Positions 1-6,649 of a stretch of 6,983 bases of DNA are shown piece after piece (position 1 is the first letter of the stretch; each line of letters begins with the position of its first letter). The notes under the pieces are model-generated. The model worked only from the letters and a program-made list of their open reading frames with translations, ran no database searches and was not told the DNA's origin. Source of the DNA: an uncultured Collinsella sp. (GTDB lineage Bacteria > Actinomycetota > Coriobacteriia > Coriobacteriales > Coriobacteriaceae). The translations under genes were made by a program, and so were the position numbers. Where the stretch lies: assembly GCA_900553415.1 (NCBI GenBank), contig USDH01000083.1, positions 1-6,983 on the forward strand, in the 5' to 3' direction.

Positions 1-752
1 CTGTCGAGCCTGACGCCGCCTCCGATGCCGCCGAGCCCCTGACCTTTGAGCAGGCTTGGGCCCAAGCCGAGGCCGATGAGGCTAAGGCCGATGCCACGGC
101 CACACTCGGTGAGCCGGCGGACATGTCCATCTCGCCGGCCAAGATCCCGCAGCCGCGCCATAACATCGACCCCGGCAGTACGGCATCCTTCAGCATTCTC
201 GACGTGCCCTCGCAGGGTGCCCAAGCACCCGCGCCCACACGTCGCCCCGACCTGGCTCGCGAGGAGGACGCGGGCCGTCGCTCTCCGCTCGGCCCCATCC
301 TCATCGCCTTTATGGCCGGCGTTATCGCCTGCTCGGCAATCGGTAGCGTCTGGGGTCACGTTGAGCAGCAGCGCAAAGATGCCGCCAAGGCCGAGATGTC
401 CGTCGAACAATCCCTCAGCCGCACGCGCTCGGTGCATGTGTCGGTCGAGGTCAAGGACGGCGCGACGTGGGATACCGCGCGCGGCGACAGCCAGATGCTC
501 GTCCATATTGTGGGCCGCACACTCAAGGGGCAAGCGGTCGACGAGTACCAATACGTCAATTCCGCTGGTGACGGCATCGAGCTCAAGCCTGGCGACTACG
601 AGCTCACGGTCGATGAACCGCCCGTCGCCACCGACGGCACGCGCTTCCGTGCCTCAAAGCGCATGGTCCCCGTGAGCTTTAACTCGCAGGCGCCCGATAC
701 GGTCGACACCACGCCGCAGGGCGGGTTCGACCTTTACGTGGATACCCAGTAG
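1..752 (+). CDS. Membrane-anchored protein of unknown function, 3' part
   Basis: The gene enters from the left edge. The frame is open from base 3 to TAG 750-752, giving 249 visible residues, and the true start lies outside. An in-frame ATG at 123 has no convincing ribosome binding site, and the Ala/Glu/Asp-rich coding sequence upstream of it looks genuine. Visible layout: an acidic Ala-rich stretch (residues 1-40), a Pro/Ala-rich linker (41-92), one hydrophobic membrane segment near 96-118 (it contains LIAFMAGVIACSAIG), then about 130 residues probably outside the cell. This tail contains IELKPGDYELTVDEPP, which resembles a beta-strand of small carboxypeptidase-regulatory or Cna-B-like sandwiches. 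I do not recognise the family. Coriobacterial proteins of this shape often carry an N-terminal zinc ribbon, but that part is not visible. A type II topology (cytoplasmic N-terminus) fits the RR residues just before the membrane segment. The function is unknown. Confidence 0.8.
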   Translation, partial: VEPDAASDAAEPLTFEQAWAQAEADEAKADATATLGEPADMSISPAKIPQPRHNIDPGSTASFSILDVPSQGAQAPAPTRRPDLAREEDAGRRSPLGPILIAFMAGVIACSAIGSVWGHVEQQRKDAAKAEMSVEQSLSRTRSVHVSVEVKDGATWDTARGDSQMLVHIVGRTLKGQAVDEYQYVNSAGDGIELKPGDYELTVDEPPVATDGTRFRASKRMVPVSFNSQAPDTVDTTPQGGFDLYVDTQ

Positions 753-865
753 GCGTTTGCCGCTCATTCCGCTATGGCTACTCAATAATCGCCTGCCGTC
801 CCGTCCCGCCGCCAAGAGTGGGACAATAGCCCTCGACACCGTTGTTTACTATTGGAGGAAGTAGC

Positions 866-1759
866 ATGTCCACCGTCACCACCATCAAGCGCGGCGGCCT
901 CACCGCGGCCATCGATTCTATGGGTGCCCAGCTCACGAGCCTTGCCCTCGACGGCAATGAGTATCTGTGGCAGGGTGACCCTGCCTTTTGGGGCAAGCAT
1001 GCGCCGATTCTGTTCCCCATCGTGGGATCGCTGCGCAACAACACGGCAACGTCTGCGGCCGGCACCTGCGAGATGCCGCGCCACGGACTCGCGCGCATCG
1101 TCGAGCACAAGCTGGTCGAGGTCTCCGAGGACGGCTCGTCTGTCACCTACGAGATCACCGATACGCCCGAGTCGCTCAAGGCGTTCCCGTTCCACTTTAA
1201 GCTCAACATGACCTATGCCCTGACCGGCGACGCCACGCTCACGCAAACCTTTACCGTCACCAACACCGGCGACGTGGACCTGCCGTTCTCGGTGGGCGGC
1301 CATCCCGCATTTAACGTGCCCGTCCCCGGTGCCGAGGACGAGGCGTTCGAGGATTACGAGTTGGCGTTTACCGAGGCTTGGACCAACGAGGCTCCCATCA
1401 TCACACCCGACGGTCTTATGACGTTCGAGGGTAGCTACAAGGCTCCCGATAACTCGGACGTGCTGCCCATCACGCACCGCAGCTTCGATAACGATGCCAT
1501 CATGTTCACCGATACTCCGGGCTCCACGCTCACACTGCGCGGCCGCAAGTCGGGCCACGGCGTCAAGATCGACTTTGAGGGCTTTAAGTACATTGGCGTG
1601 TGGTCTGCCGCCAACGACGCTCCGTTTGTGGCGCTCGAGCCCTGGACCGGTCATACCACCATGGACACCGAGGACGATGTCTTTGAGCACAAGGTCAACA
1701 CCATCACCTTGGCTCCCGGCGCTACCGACGAGCGCTCCTTTAGCGTTACCCTGCTCTAG
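866..1759 (+). CDS. Aldose 1-epimerase family protein (LacX-like mutarotase)
   Basis: A 297-residue cytoplasmic protein of the galactose mutarotase-like fold, which interconverts alpha and beta anomers of aldoses; the LacX-like branch often acts on hexoses or sugar phosphates. Seen: YLWQGDPAFWGKHAPILFP (residues 33-51), HGLAR (73-77), GGHPAFN (144-150) and EPWTGH (258-263). By family analogy H73 and H146 would bind or protonate the sugar ring and E258 would be the catalytic base. The length is normal (about 290-300). ATG 866 is chosen because GGAGGA (854-859) lies 6 bases ahead; an upstream in-frame TTG at 842 would place that site inside the gene. No signal peptide is visible. It stands alone: 113 bases separate it from the gene before, and hairpins follow. 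The exact sugar is not readable from the sequence; no sugar operon is present here. Confidence 0.9.
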   Translation: MSTVTTIKRGGLTAAIDSMGAQLTSLALDGNEYLWQGDPAFWGKHAPILFPIVGSLRNNTATSAAGTCEMPRHGLARIVEHKLVEVSEDGSSVTYEITDTPESLKAFPFHFKLNMTYALTGDATLTQTFTVTNTGDVDLPFSVGGHPAFNVPVPGAEDEAFEDYELAFTEAWTNEAPIITPDGLMTFEGSYKAPDNSDVLPITHRSFDNDAIMFTDTPGSTLTLRGRKSGHGVKIDFEGFKYIGVWSAANDAPFVALEPWTGHTTMDTEDDVFEHKVNTITLAPGATDERSFSVTLL

Positions 1760-1760
1760 A

Positions 1761-1789
1761 GGTTCCGCCGTTCTAACGAACGGCGGACC
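1761..1789 (+). terminator. GC-rich hairpin after the epimerase gene
   Basis: A perfect 8-bp stem CCGCCGTT (1765-1772) / AACGGCGG (1779-1786) around a 6-base loop is extended by GGT/ACC beyond a bulged T. It starts two bases after the stop codon. There is no T-tract, so it is either a poor intrinsic terminator or a 3'-end protecting hairpin working with the stronger terminator 40 bases downstream. Confidence 0.55.
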
Positions 1790-1801
1790 GGTCGACGCTG
1801 C

Positions 1802-1901
1802 GCGCCGCCCAGAGCGACAATTTGTCATTCAAAAGGCAAGGCATGACCAGAAGGTCTATGCCTTGCCTTTTTCATGCTAACTTGTTCGCTCTGGGTGGCG
1901 C
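1802..1901. repeat. Nested 100-bp imperfect palindrome
   Basis: The outer arms GCGCCGCCCAGAGCGACAA (1802-1820) and 1882-1901 are complementary over 19 positions, with one bulged T (in TTGTT, 1882-1886) and one G-T wobble. They enclose the terminator hairpin at 1831-1871, separated by 10-base unpaired joints. The whole unit would fold as one long stem with an internal loop. It could be a small palindromic mobile element or just a terminator with a second outer stem. It lies in the gap between the epimerase gene and the importer operon. Confidence 0.65.
1831..1872 (+). terminator. Strong intrinsic terminator
   Basis: A 14-bp perfect stem AAAAGGCAAGGCAT (1831-1844) / 1858-1871, plus an inner GACC/GGTC stem (1845-1848/1853-1856) with an AGAA loop and one bulged T. 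The right arm ends in a run of five T (1868-1872), and the left arm starts with A's, so it could work in both directions. It would end transcripts of the epimerase gene and insulate the importer operon. Confidence 0.85.
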
Positions 1902-1998
1902 TCGCTGGCATTGCCAAAACATCGACGCTCCCAATGACTACCGTGTGTCTATTAATTTTTCGAGCTTGTGCTGCGCTGCTGGTCGCTGGCGTATATCC

Positions 1999-2026
1999 TG
2001 TTAAGTCGTCAGCATACGATTCAACA
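1999..2026. promoter_or_regulatory. Imperfect palindrome just before the importer operon
   Basis: The arms TGTTAAGTCGT (1999-2009) and ACGATTCAACA (2016-2026) match as an inverted repeat at 9 of 11 positions around a 6-base spacer. It ends where the ribosome binding site of the binding-protein gene begins (GGGAAGG, 2027-2033). It could be an operator for a dimeric regulator, or an RNA hairpin affecting translation start. No regulator gene is in the window. Confidence 0.4.
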
Positions 2027-2039
2027 GGGAAGGCAGATT

Positions 2040-2966
2040 ATGCATTCTCCCCATCAATGCGGCGCGCAGGCCCAGCCGGTGTGCAGTCGTCGCATCTTCC
2101 TGGGTAGCGCTCTCGCTGCGAGTGCTTCCGTCGTCGCCGGCGCGCTTGCCGGCTGCCAGCGCCCGTCCACGCTCAAGGTGGTCCAGACCACCACGGGCGG
2201 CGGTCGCGACGACCTATCCGATTCCGTGATCGGCAAGGACAAGATCCGTATTGGCATGGAGGCGGCCTACGCCCCATACAACTGGCAGGTCTCCGAGGCC
2301 AGCGAGTACACCATCCCCATCGACAACGTGCAGGGCGCTTACGCCGACGGCTACGACGTGCAGATCGCCAAGATTGTCTGCAAGGCCCTCGGCGGCGAGC
2401 CCGTTGCCGTCAAGCAGAGCTTCTCGGGCCTTATCGACTCGCTCAACAACGGCCAGATTGACCTCATCATCGCCGGCATGAGCGCCACGCCCGAGCGCGA
2501 GGAGTCCGTCGGCTTTTCCGACCCGTACTTCATTGGCTACTTTGGCCTGTTCGTAAAAGAGGGCTCGCCCTACCAAAACGCCACCAAGCTCAGCGACTTC
2601 AGCGGTGCCACGGTGCTCGGCCAAAAGGACACGATGCTCGATACCGTCATCGACGAGATTCCGGGCGTTGTGCACAAGAACCCGGTCGATTCGGTCCCCA
2701 CGGTGTTCTCGAATCTGCTGCAGGGCACGTGCGACGCCGTGACCTACAACACTGAGAACGAAAAGGGCTATATGGCCCAAAATCCCGGTATCGTCCCCAT
2801 CCACTTTGCCGAGGGCGAGGGCTTTAAGCAGGAGGTCACGGCGAATGTCGGTTGCCGCAAGGGATCGGACAAACTGCTTAAGCTCATCGACAAGACACTC
2901 AAGGGCATCAGCCAGGAGGAGCGCGACCAGATGTGGGACGCGTGCCTCGACCGTCAGCCGGCATAG
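2040..2966 (+). CDS. Amino-acid-type ABC importer, substrate-binding lipoprotein
   Basis: A 308-residue extracytoplasmic solute-binding protein of family 3 (SBP_bac_3), which captures polar amino acids or related compounds and hands them to the permease. The N-terminus shows a twin-arginine motif SRRIFLG (16-22), a hydrophobic stretch and a lipobox LAGC with C39 as lipid anchor, so export by Tat and anchoring to the outer membrane face are expected. Binding-fold motifs: IGMEAAYAPYNW (71-82), GYDVQIAK (104-111), and IDLIIAGMSATPERE (140-154) followed by GFSDPYF. R153 in TPER is the residue that usually holds the ligand carboxylate. The stretch between the first two motifs is somewhat longer than in classic family members. 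ATG 2040 is chosen for GGGAAGG 6 bases ahead and the good signal peptide; an upstream in-frame start at 1968 is rejected. It is the first gene of a three-gene operon. The ligand is unknown. Confidence 0.92.
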   Translation: MHSPHQCGAQAQPVCSRRIFLGSALAASASVVAGALAGCQRPSTLKVVQTTTGGGRDDLSDSVIGKDKIRIGMEAAYAPYNWQVSEASEYTIPIDNVQGAYADGYDVQIAKIVCKALGGEPVAVKQSFSGLIDSLNNGQIDLIIAGMSATPEREESVGFSDPYFIGYFGLFVKEGSPYQNATKLSDFSGATVLGQKDTMLDTVIDEIPGVVHKNPVDSVPTVFSNLLQGTCDAVTYNTENEKGYMAQNPGIVPIHFAEGEGFKQEVTANVGCRKGSDKLLKLIDKTLKGISQEERDQMWDACLDRQPA

Positions 2967-2975
2967 GGAGGCAGC

Positions 2976-4124
2976 ATGAAAGGCATCAATCGTCTGGCCT
3001 CCTTTATCAAGGCCGACCACCGTTATGTGTATCTAGGCACGAGTGTTATCGCGGCGCTCGGGCTGGCGTTTAGCCAGCGCAACCCCACGCCGCTGAGCTT
3101 CCTGGCGCCCACGGGCGTGTTCCAGGACTGCCTCTGGGCGATTCTGTGGGTCTGGATTGTCGTATCGGCGGCAGCGCTTGTCACCAAGCTCATGCATTGG
3201 AACGACTATCGCCAAAAGTCGCCGTTTGCATCTGAGCGCTTCCGTCGTAGCGCGCGCCTGGGCAGCTATGTCGTCGTTGCCATTGCGGCGATCTTCTTTA
3301 TCGACCGCTGCGTCATGTCGTTTATCGACCTGGTGCAGGTGAGTATTGTCTCGGACTCCAATCCCAGCGACTTTCTGTCGAGCTTGGTCTACATGACCTA
3401 CAAGAGCGGCGACTTCTTTATCCGCGGTATCGAGATCACCATCGCGCTTGCCACCTTCGGCACGGTCATCGCCTTCTTCTTGGCGCTGCTCTTTGTCTTC
3501 TTGCGCACCCAGACCTTCGATCGCGTCGACAACGACTTGGTGCGTTTCTTTAAGAGCATTGGCCGAGGCTTTGCGACCGTCTATTCCACCGTCGTGCGCG
3601 GCACGCCCATGATGGTCCAGGGCTTGCTCATCTATTACGCGGGCTTTACCGTTCTGCGCAGTATGGGCTTCGAGACCGCCCAGGCCAACCAGATCTGGAG
3701 TACCTTCACCGCCGGCCTCGTCACCATCTCGCTCAACTCTACCGCCTACATGATGGAGGTCCTGCGCGGCGGCATCGAGTCCATCGATCCCGGCCAGGCC
3801 GAGGCAGCGCGCTCGCTGGGTCTGTCGCAGTGGCAGGCCATGCGCAAAGTCGTGTTTCCCCAGGGCATTAAAAACGCGATCCCGGCGCTCACCAACGAGC
3901 TCATCATCAACATCAAGGACTCGTCGGTGCTCTCGGTCATCGGCGTGTTCGACCTCATGTACGCCACCACCACCGTCGCCGGCGTGTACTACCGCCAGAT
4001 GGAGGTCTACTGCGTAGCGCTCGTGGTCTACCTGATCCTGACGTTCGTGGCAGGCCGCCTGCTCGAGGCCTTTGGCAAAAAACTCGGTGCCGAGGCCCCT
4101 GCCACGCTGCCCAGCTCCAACTAG
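2976..4124 (+). CDS. Amino-acid-type ABC importer, permease with extended N-terminus
   Basis: A 382-residue integral membrane permease of the HisM/GlnP type. The core (about 148-365) holds the usual segments, RGTPMMVQ (208-215) and a clear EAA loop, EAARSLGLSQWQAMRKVVFP (276-295), which docks onto the ATPase. The family is normally about 220 residues; here some 140 extra residues precede the core and carry about three hydrophobic segments (near 18-32, 51-70 and 97-115) joined by a basic loop (HWNDYRQKSPFASERFRRSAR). One permease gene serves the system, so a homodimer is expected. ATG 2976 follows AGGGAGG (2965-2971), which overlaps the previous stop; the gap between the two genes is 9 bases, indicating a co-transcribed and probably translationally coupled pair. 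The C-terminal tail is short and polar. Confidence 0.92.
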   Translation: MKGINRLASFIKADHRYVYLGTSVIAALGLAFSQRNPTPLSFLAPTGVFQDCLWAILWVWIVVSAAALVTKLMHWNDYRQKSPFASERFRRSARLGSYVVVAIAAIFFIDRCVMSFIDLVQVSIVSDSNPSDFLSSLVYMTYKSGDFFIRGIEITIALATFGTVIAFFLALLFVFLRTQTFDRVDNDLVRFFKSIGRGFATVYSTVVRGTPMMVQGLLIYYAGFTVLRSMGFETAQANQIWSTFTAGLVTISLNSTAYMMEVLRGGIESIDPGQAEAARSLGLSQWQAMRKVVFPQGIKNAIPALTNELIINIKDSSVLSVIGVFDLMYATTTVAGVYYRQMEVYCVALVVYLILTFVAGRLLEAFGKKLGAEAPATLPSSN

Positions 4125-4146
4125 GCTCAAGACGAGGAGAATCATC

Positions 4147-4932
4147 ATGGCAGATACCGCCACTACCGGCGTTGCGGCCGCCGCACAGACCAATGAGCCG
4201 CTCATCCGCGTCGAGGGCCTGCGCAAGAGCTTCGGCTCGCTCGAGGTACTCAAGGGCATCGACCTGTCCGTTAACCCCGGCGAGGTCGTCACCATTATCG
4301 GCGCCTCGGGCTCGGGCAAGTCGACCTTCCTGCGCTGCCTCAACCTGCTCGAGACCCCGGACGCGGGCCATATCTGGTTCCACGGCCAGGACCTTACGGC
4401 CGAGCGCTGCAATATCAATAAGCTGCGCGAGGACATCGGCATGGTGTTCCAGGGCTTCAACCTGTTCAACAATATGGACGTGCTCGACAACTGCACGCTC
4501 GCGCCCGTCACGCTCAAAAAGATGAGCAAGGCCGAGGCCGAGAAGGTCGCGATGGAGCATCTGGCGAGCGTGGGACTCGAAAAGTTCGCGCACGCCGCCG
4601 TGGGTCGCCTGTCCGGTGGTCAAAAGCAGCGTGTGGCCATCGCTCGTGCCCTGTGCATGAAGCCGCAGATCATGCTGTTTGACGAGCCGACCTCGGCGCT
4701 CGACCCCGAGATCGTGGGCGAGGTGCTCGAGGTCATGCGCAAGCTCGCCGCCGACGGCATGACCATGGTCGTCGTCACGCACGAGATGGCCTTTGCCCGC
4801 ACGGTGTCCGACCGCGTGGTCTTTATGGACAAGGGCGTGGTGCTCGAGGATGCCGCGCCGGCCGAGCTCTTCGGCAACCCCAAGCACCAGCGTACCCGCG
4901 AGTTCCTCTCGCGTTATCTCGAGGACAAATAA
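4147..4932 (+). CDS. Amino-acid-type ABC importer, ATP-binding protein
   Basis: A 261-residue ATPase of the polar amino acid uptake group (GlnQ/HisP/ArtP-like), which drives the permease from the cytoplasmic side. All nucleotide-binding elements are intact: Walker A GASGSGKST (52-60), Q-loop Q102 in MVFQGFNLF, signature LSGGQ (155-159), Walker B IMLFDE (175-180) with E180 catalytic, D-loop SALD (183-186) and switch H212 in VVTHEM. The length is near the family norm (about 240-250), with a 17-residue Ala/Thr-rich extension in front. ATG 4147 has GAGGAGA (4134-4140) 6 bases ahead; 22 bases separate it from the permease stop. It is the last gene of the operon, and a hairpin follows. Confidence 0.95.
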   Translation: MADTATTGVAAAAQTNEPLIRVEGLRKSFGSLEVLKGIDLSVNPGEVVTIIGASGSGKSTFLRCLNLLETPDAGHIWFHGQDLTAERCNINKLREDIGMVFQGFNLFNNMDVLDNCTLAPVTLKKMSKAEAEKVAMEHLASVGLEKFAHAAVGRLSGGQKQRVAIARALCMKPQIMLFDEPTSALDPEIVGEVLEVMRKLAADGMTMVVVTHEMAFARTVSDRVVFMDKGVVLEDAAPAELFGNPKHQRTREFLSRYLEDK

Positions 4933-4955
4933 CCAACCGCAAACGCTTACGTGGC

Positions 4956-4980
4956 AGGGCCGCTCCGGTGGGGCGGCCCT
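4956..4980 (+). terminator. GC-rich hairpin after the importer operon
   Basis: An 11-bp stem AGGGCCGCTCC (4956-4966) / GGGGCGGCCCT (4970-4980) with one G-T wobble and a GGT loop. There is no T-tract behind it, so it may only weaken read-through into the peptidase gene or protect the operon's 3' end. Confidence 0.5.
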
Positions 4981-5004
4981 CGTCATCACAATCGAAAGGA
5001 TGTC

Positions 5005-6420
5005 ATGGCCGAGGTTTGGCGCTTCTTTGCGCATGAGGATGATTTTGCCGATTTGGACGAAGCTGGCGCGTGCGAGCGCCTGGGCCGCGTGCTGTCGTTT
5101 CCGACCGTCTCGAGCATGGACGCCGAGGCGGTGGACTGGCAGGCCTTCGACGACCTGCGCGCCTATATGCAGCAGGCGTGGCCGCGCGTGTTCGCGGCGG
5201 GCGAGGTCGAGCTTATTGACCATTCACTGCTGGTGACGCTTGCCGGCAGCGATCCGGCCCTTAAGCCCGTTATGCTCATGGGCCACATGGATGTGGTTCC
5301 CGTGGTGCCGGGTACCGAGGCCGACTGGACGCACGCCCCCTTTAGCGGGCACGTGGACGACACCTACATCTGGGGTCGCGGCGCTATCGACATGAAGGAT
5401 CAGGTCGCAGGCATTCTCGAGGCGGTTGAGTATGCGTTGGCGCACGGCTGGGAGCACAGGCGTTCCCTGCTGATCGCCTTTGGTCAGGACGAGGAAACCA
5501 CGCAGTACGGCGCGGGGGCGATCGGTCGCGTGCTCGAGGAGCGCGGTATTGAACTTGAATACCTGATCGACGAGGGTGACTACCGTATTGTTTCGGCTGC
5601 CGAGTACGGCGCGGGCGAGGGCTGGCTTATGCATGCCGACCTTGCCGAGAAGGGCTACGCCGATATTGTGCTCAAGACGAAGAGTGAAGGCGGGCATTCG
5701 TCCAACCCCTACGGTGGCACCTCGCTCGAGGTACTGAGCCGCGCTATCGCCGCAATCTGCGATATCGAGTGGCCGACGCGCGTGACCGATCTGCTTGCCG
5801 CACAGCTTGTCGAGCTGGGGCTCTACACGGCGGATGAGATTGCCGCCAACGGGGACGTCATTGTCCGCGACTGCCTCGCCAGCAAGAAGCTCTATCCGCT
5901 GGTGACGACCACCTGCGCGCCCACGCAGATCGAGGGTGGCAGCACCGGCGCCAACGTGATGCCACAGGATATGTGGGCCAATATCAACTTCCGCATGCTC
6001 GAGGGCACGAGCGTGGCCGACGTTGCGGCGCGCTGTCGTGGGGCGGTTGCCGGGGCGGACCTTGCCGGTCGTGTCGAAGTGGAGCTGGGCCCCGGCAGCT
6101 CCGAGCCCTCGCCGTCCCCGCGCATCGGTGGTTCCGGCCTCGAGACGGTTCGCTCCATCGCCGCCCGCTATTTCCGTGATCCAGAGGGGACGGAGGAAAA
6201 CGGATCATTCGAGCCAGTGGCAATTGTGCCCTCGACCGTGATCGGTGCGACCGACGCTGCCAACTACCAGCACATTTGCTCTGAGTGCATTCGCTTCTCG
6301 GCCTTTGTGGTCGACGATGACGTGTGCGAGCGCGGTGTCCACGGTACCAACGAGCGCATCACCCGCCGCGCCTACCTCCAGGGCGTGCGCTTCCTCATCG
6401 CCCTACTCCACACGCTCTAG
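5005..6420 (+). CDS. M20 family metallopeptidase (carboxypeptidase S/PM20D1-like)
   Basis: A 471-residue two-zinc hydrolase of family M20, cutting C-terminal or acyl-amino-acid amide bonds. Metal and catalytic residues by family pattern: H94 and D96 in MGHMDVVP, bridging D129 in GRGAIDMKD, E163 (general base) and E164 in GQDEET, D189 in IDEGD, and H446 in GVHGTNER. The lid/dimer domain starts at GGHSS (229-233). The late stretch PSTVIGATDAANY (409-421) resembles carboxypeptidase S and PM20D1 rather than DapE or PepT. There is no signal peptide, so it is cytoplasmic. ATG 5005 follows GAAAGGA (4994-5000); an in-frame GTG at 4951 lies on the hairpin and is rejected. It sits 72 bases after the importer operon, so a link to intake of peptides or acyl amino acids is plausible but only inferred. 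Codons 393-402 are less GC-rich than the rest. The substrate is unknown. Confidence 0.9.
   Translation: MAEVWRFFAHEDDFADLDEAGACERLGRVLSFPTVSSMDAEAVDWQAFDDLRAYMQQAWPRVFAAGEVELIDHSLLVTLAGSDPALKPVMLMGHMDVVPVVPGTEADWTHAPFSGHVDDTYIWGRGAIDMKDQVAGILEAVEYALAHGWEHRRSLLIAFGQDEETTQYGAGAIGRVLEERGIELEYLIDEGDYRIVSAAEYGAGEGWLMHADLAEKGYADIVLKTKSEGGHSSNPYGGTSLEVLSRAIAAICDIEWPTRVTDLLAAQLVELGLYTADEIAANGDVIVRDCLASKKLYPLVTTTCAPTQIEGGSTGANVMPQDMWANINFRMLEGTSVADVAARCRGAVAGADLAGRVEVELGPGSSEPSPSPRIGGSGLETVRSIAARYFRDPEGTEENGSFEPVAIVPSTVIGATDAANYQHICSECIRFSAFVVDDDVCERGVHGTNERITRRAYLQGVRFLIALLHTL
6183..6208 (+). repeat. Possible dispersed-repeat tract inside the peptidase gene
   Basis: GGGGACGGAGGAAAACGGAT (6186-6205) with its flanks stands out from the surrounding codons by its purine run and A-rich codons, and encodes EGTEENGS. 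From memory, very similar strings recur between genes in coriobacterial genomes; I cannot verify that here. The frame is intact. Confidence 0.3.
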
Positions 6421-6454
6421 AATCCGACAAAGGGACTGTCCCCTTGTCGGATTC
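6420..6454 (+). terminator. Long hairpin on the peptidase stop codon
   Basis: A perfect 11-bp stem GAATCCGACAA (6420-6430) / TTGTCGGATTC (6444-6454), starting with the last base of the TAG stop, is topped by an inner GGGA/TCCC stem (6432-6435/6439-6442) with a CTG loop. No T-tract follows. It may act as a transcription end or mRNA-stability hairpin. The core (AAGGGACTGTCCCCTT) also resembles a dispersed palindromic repeat, which a genome count would settle. Confidence 0.6.
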
Positions 6455-6649
6455 CGTGCGGGTTATATGCAGGTTTGCCTGCGCACGCTATCATATATGG
6501 GTTAGACCGCAACTATGTACCCCATACGCGAAGGGATGCGCATGTATCTGAAGATCGACATGTTCTAGCCGGGCTTACCCCCGCAGTGGCGCCACGCGCC
6601 CCATCAACTCTGCCGATTTTCACCTTCACGCATATAAAGGAGTCCCGCC
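6455..6649 (+). other. Leader region before prfA, no firm gene
   Basis: About 195 bases without a supported protein gene. It holds several small palindromes: GCAGG-TTTG-CCTGC (6469-6482), TATGGG/CCCATA (6496-6501/6521-6526) and a perfect GTGGCGCCAC (6586-6595). TATCAT (6489-6494) is the best -10-like word but lacks a good -35 partner. Local base composition is more AT-rich around 6463-6530, as expected for a promoter region. The prfA ribosome binding site AAAGGAG (6636-6642) closes it. Confidence 0.4.
6542..6568 (+). CDS. Possible 8-codon leader reading frame
   Basis: ATG 6542 encodes MYLKIDMF followed by TAG (6566-6568). AAGGG (6531-6535) lies 6 bases ahead, a usable ribosome binding site. 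It ends 81 bases before the prfA start. It could be a leader peptide or pure chance; at this length the sequence gives no protein-level support. Confidence 0.15.
   Translation: MYLKIDMF

Noticed and set aside
803..824. GTCCC/GGGAC inverted repeat before the epimerase gene
   Set aside because: Only 5 bp with a 12-base loop in GC-rich DNA; likely chance.
782..1828. Long open frame on the minus strand across the epimerase gene (348 codons)
   Set aside because: It is antisense to a well-supported gene, its protein is rich in Arg/Gly/His without motifs, and such shadows are usual in GC-rich DNA.
1950..1956. TATTAAT as a -10 box for the importer operon
   Set aside because: No acceptable -35 element is found at 16-18 bases upstream; TTGCCA (1911) is too far away.
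3033..4529. Minus-strand open frame of 498 codons across the permease and ATPase genes
   Set aside because: It is antisense to two clear transporter genes, has no recognisable domain and shows the composition of a shadow frame.
3955..5223. Minus-strand open frame of 422 codons
   Set aside because: It overlaps the ATPase and peptidase genes in antisense; the protein is a His/Arg/Leu-rich shadow with no motif.
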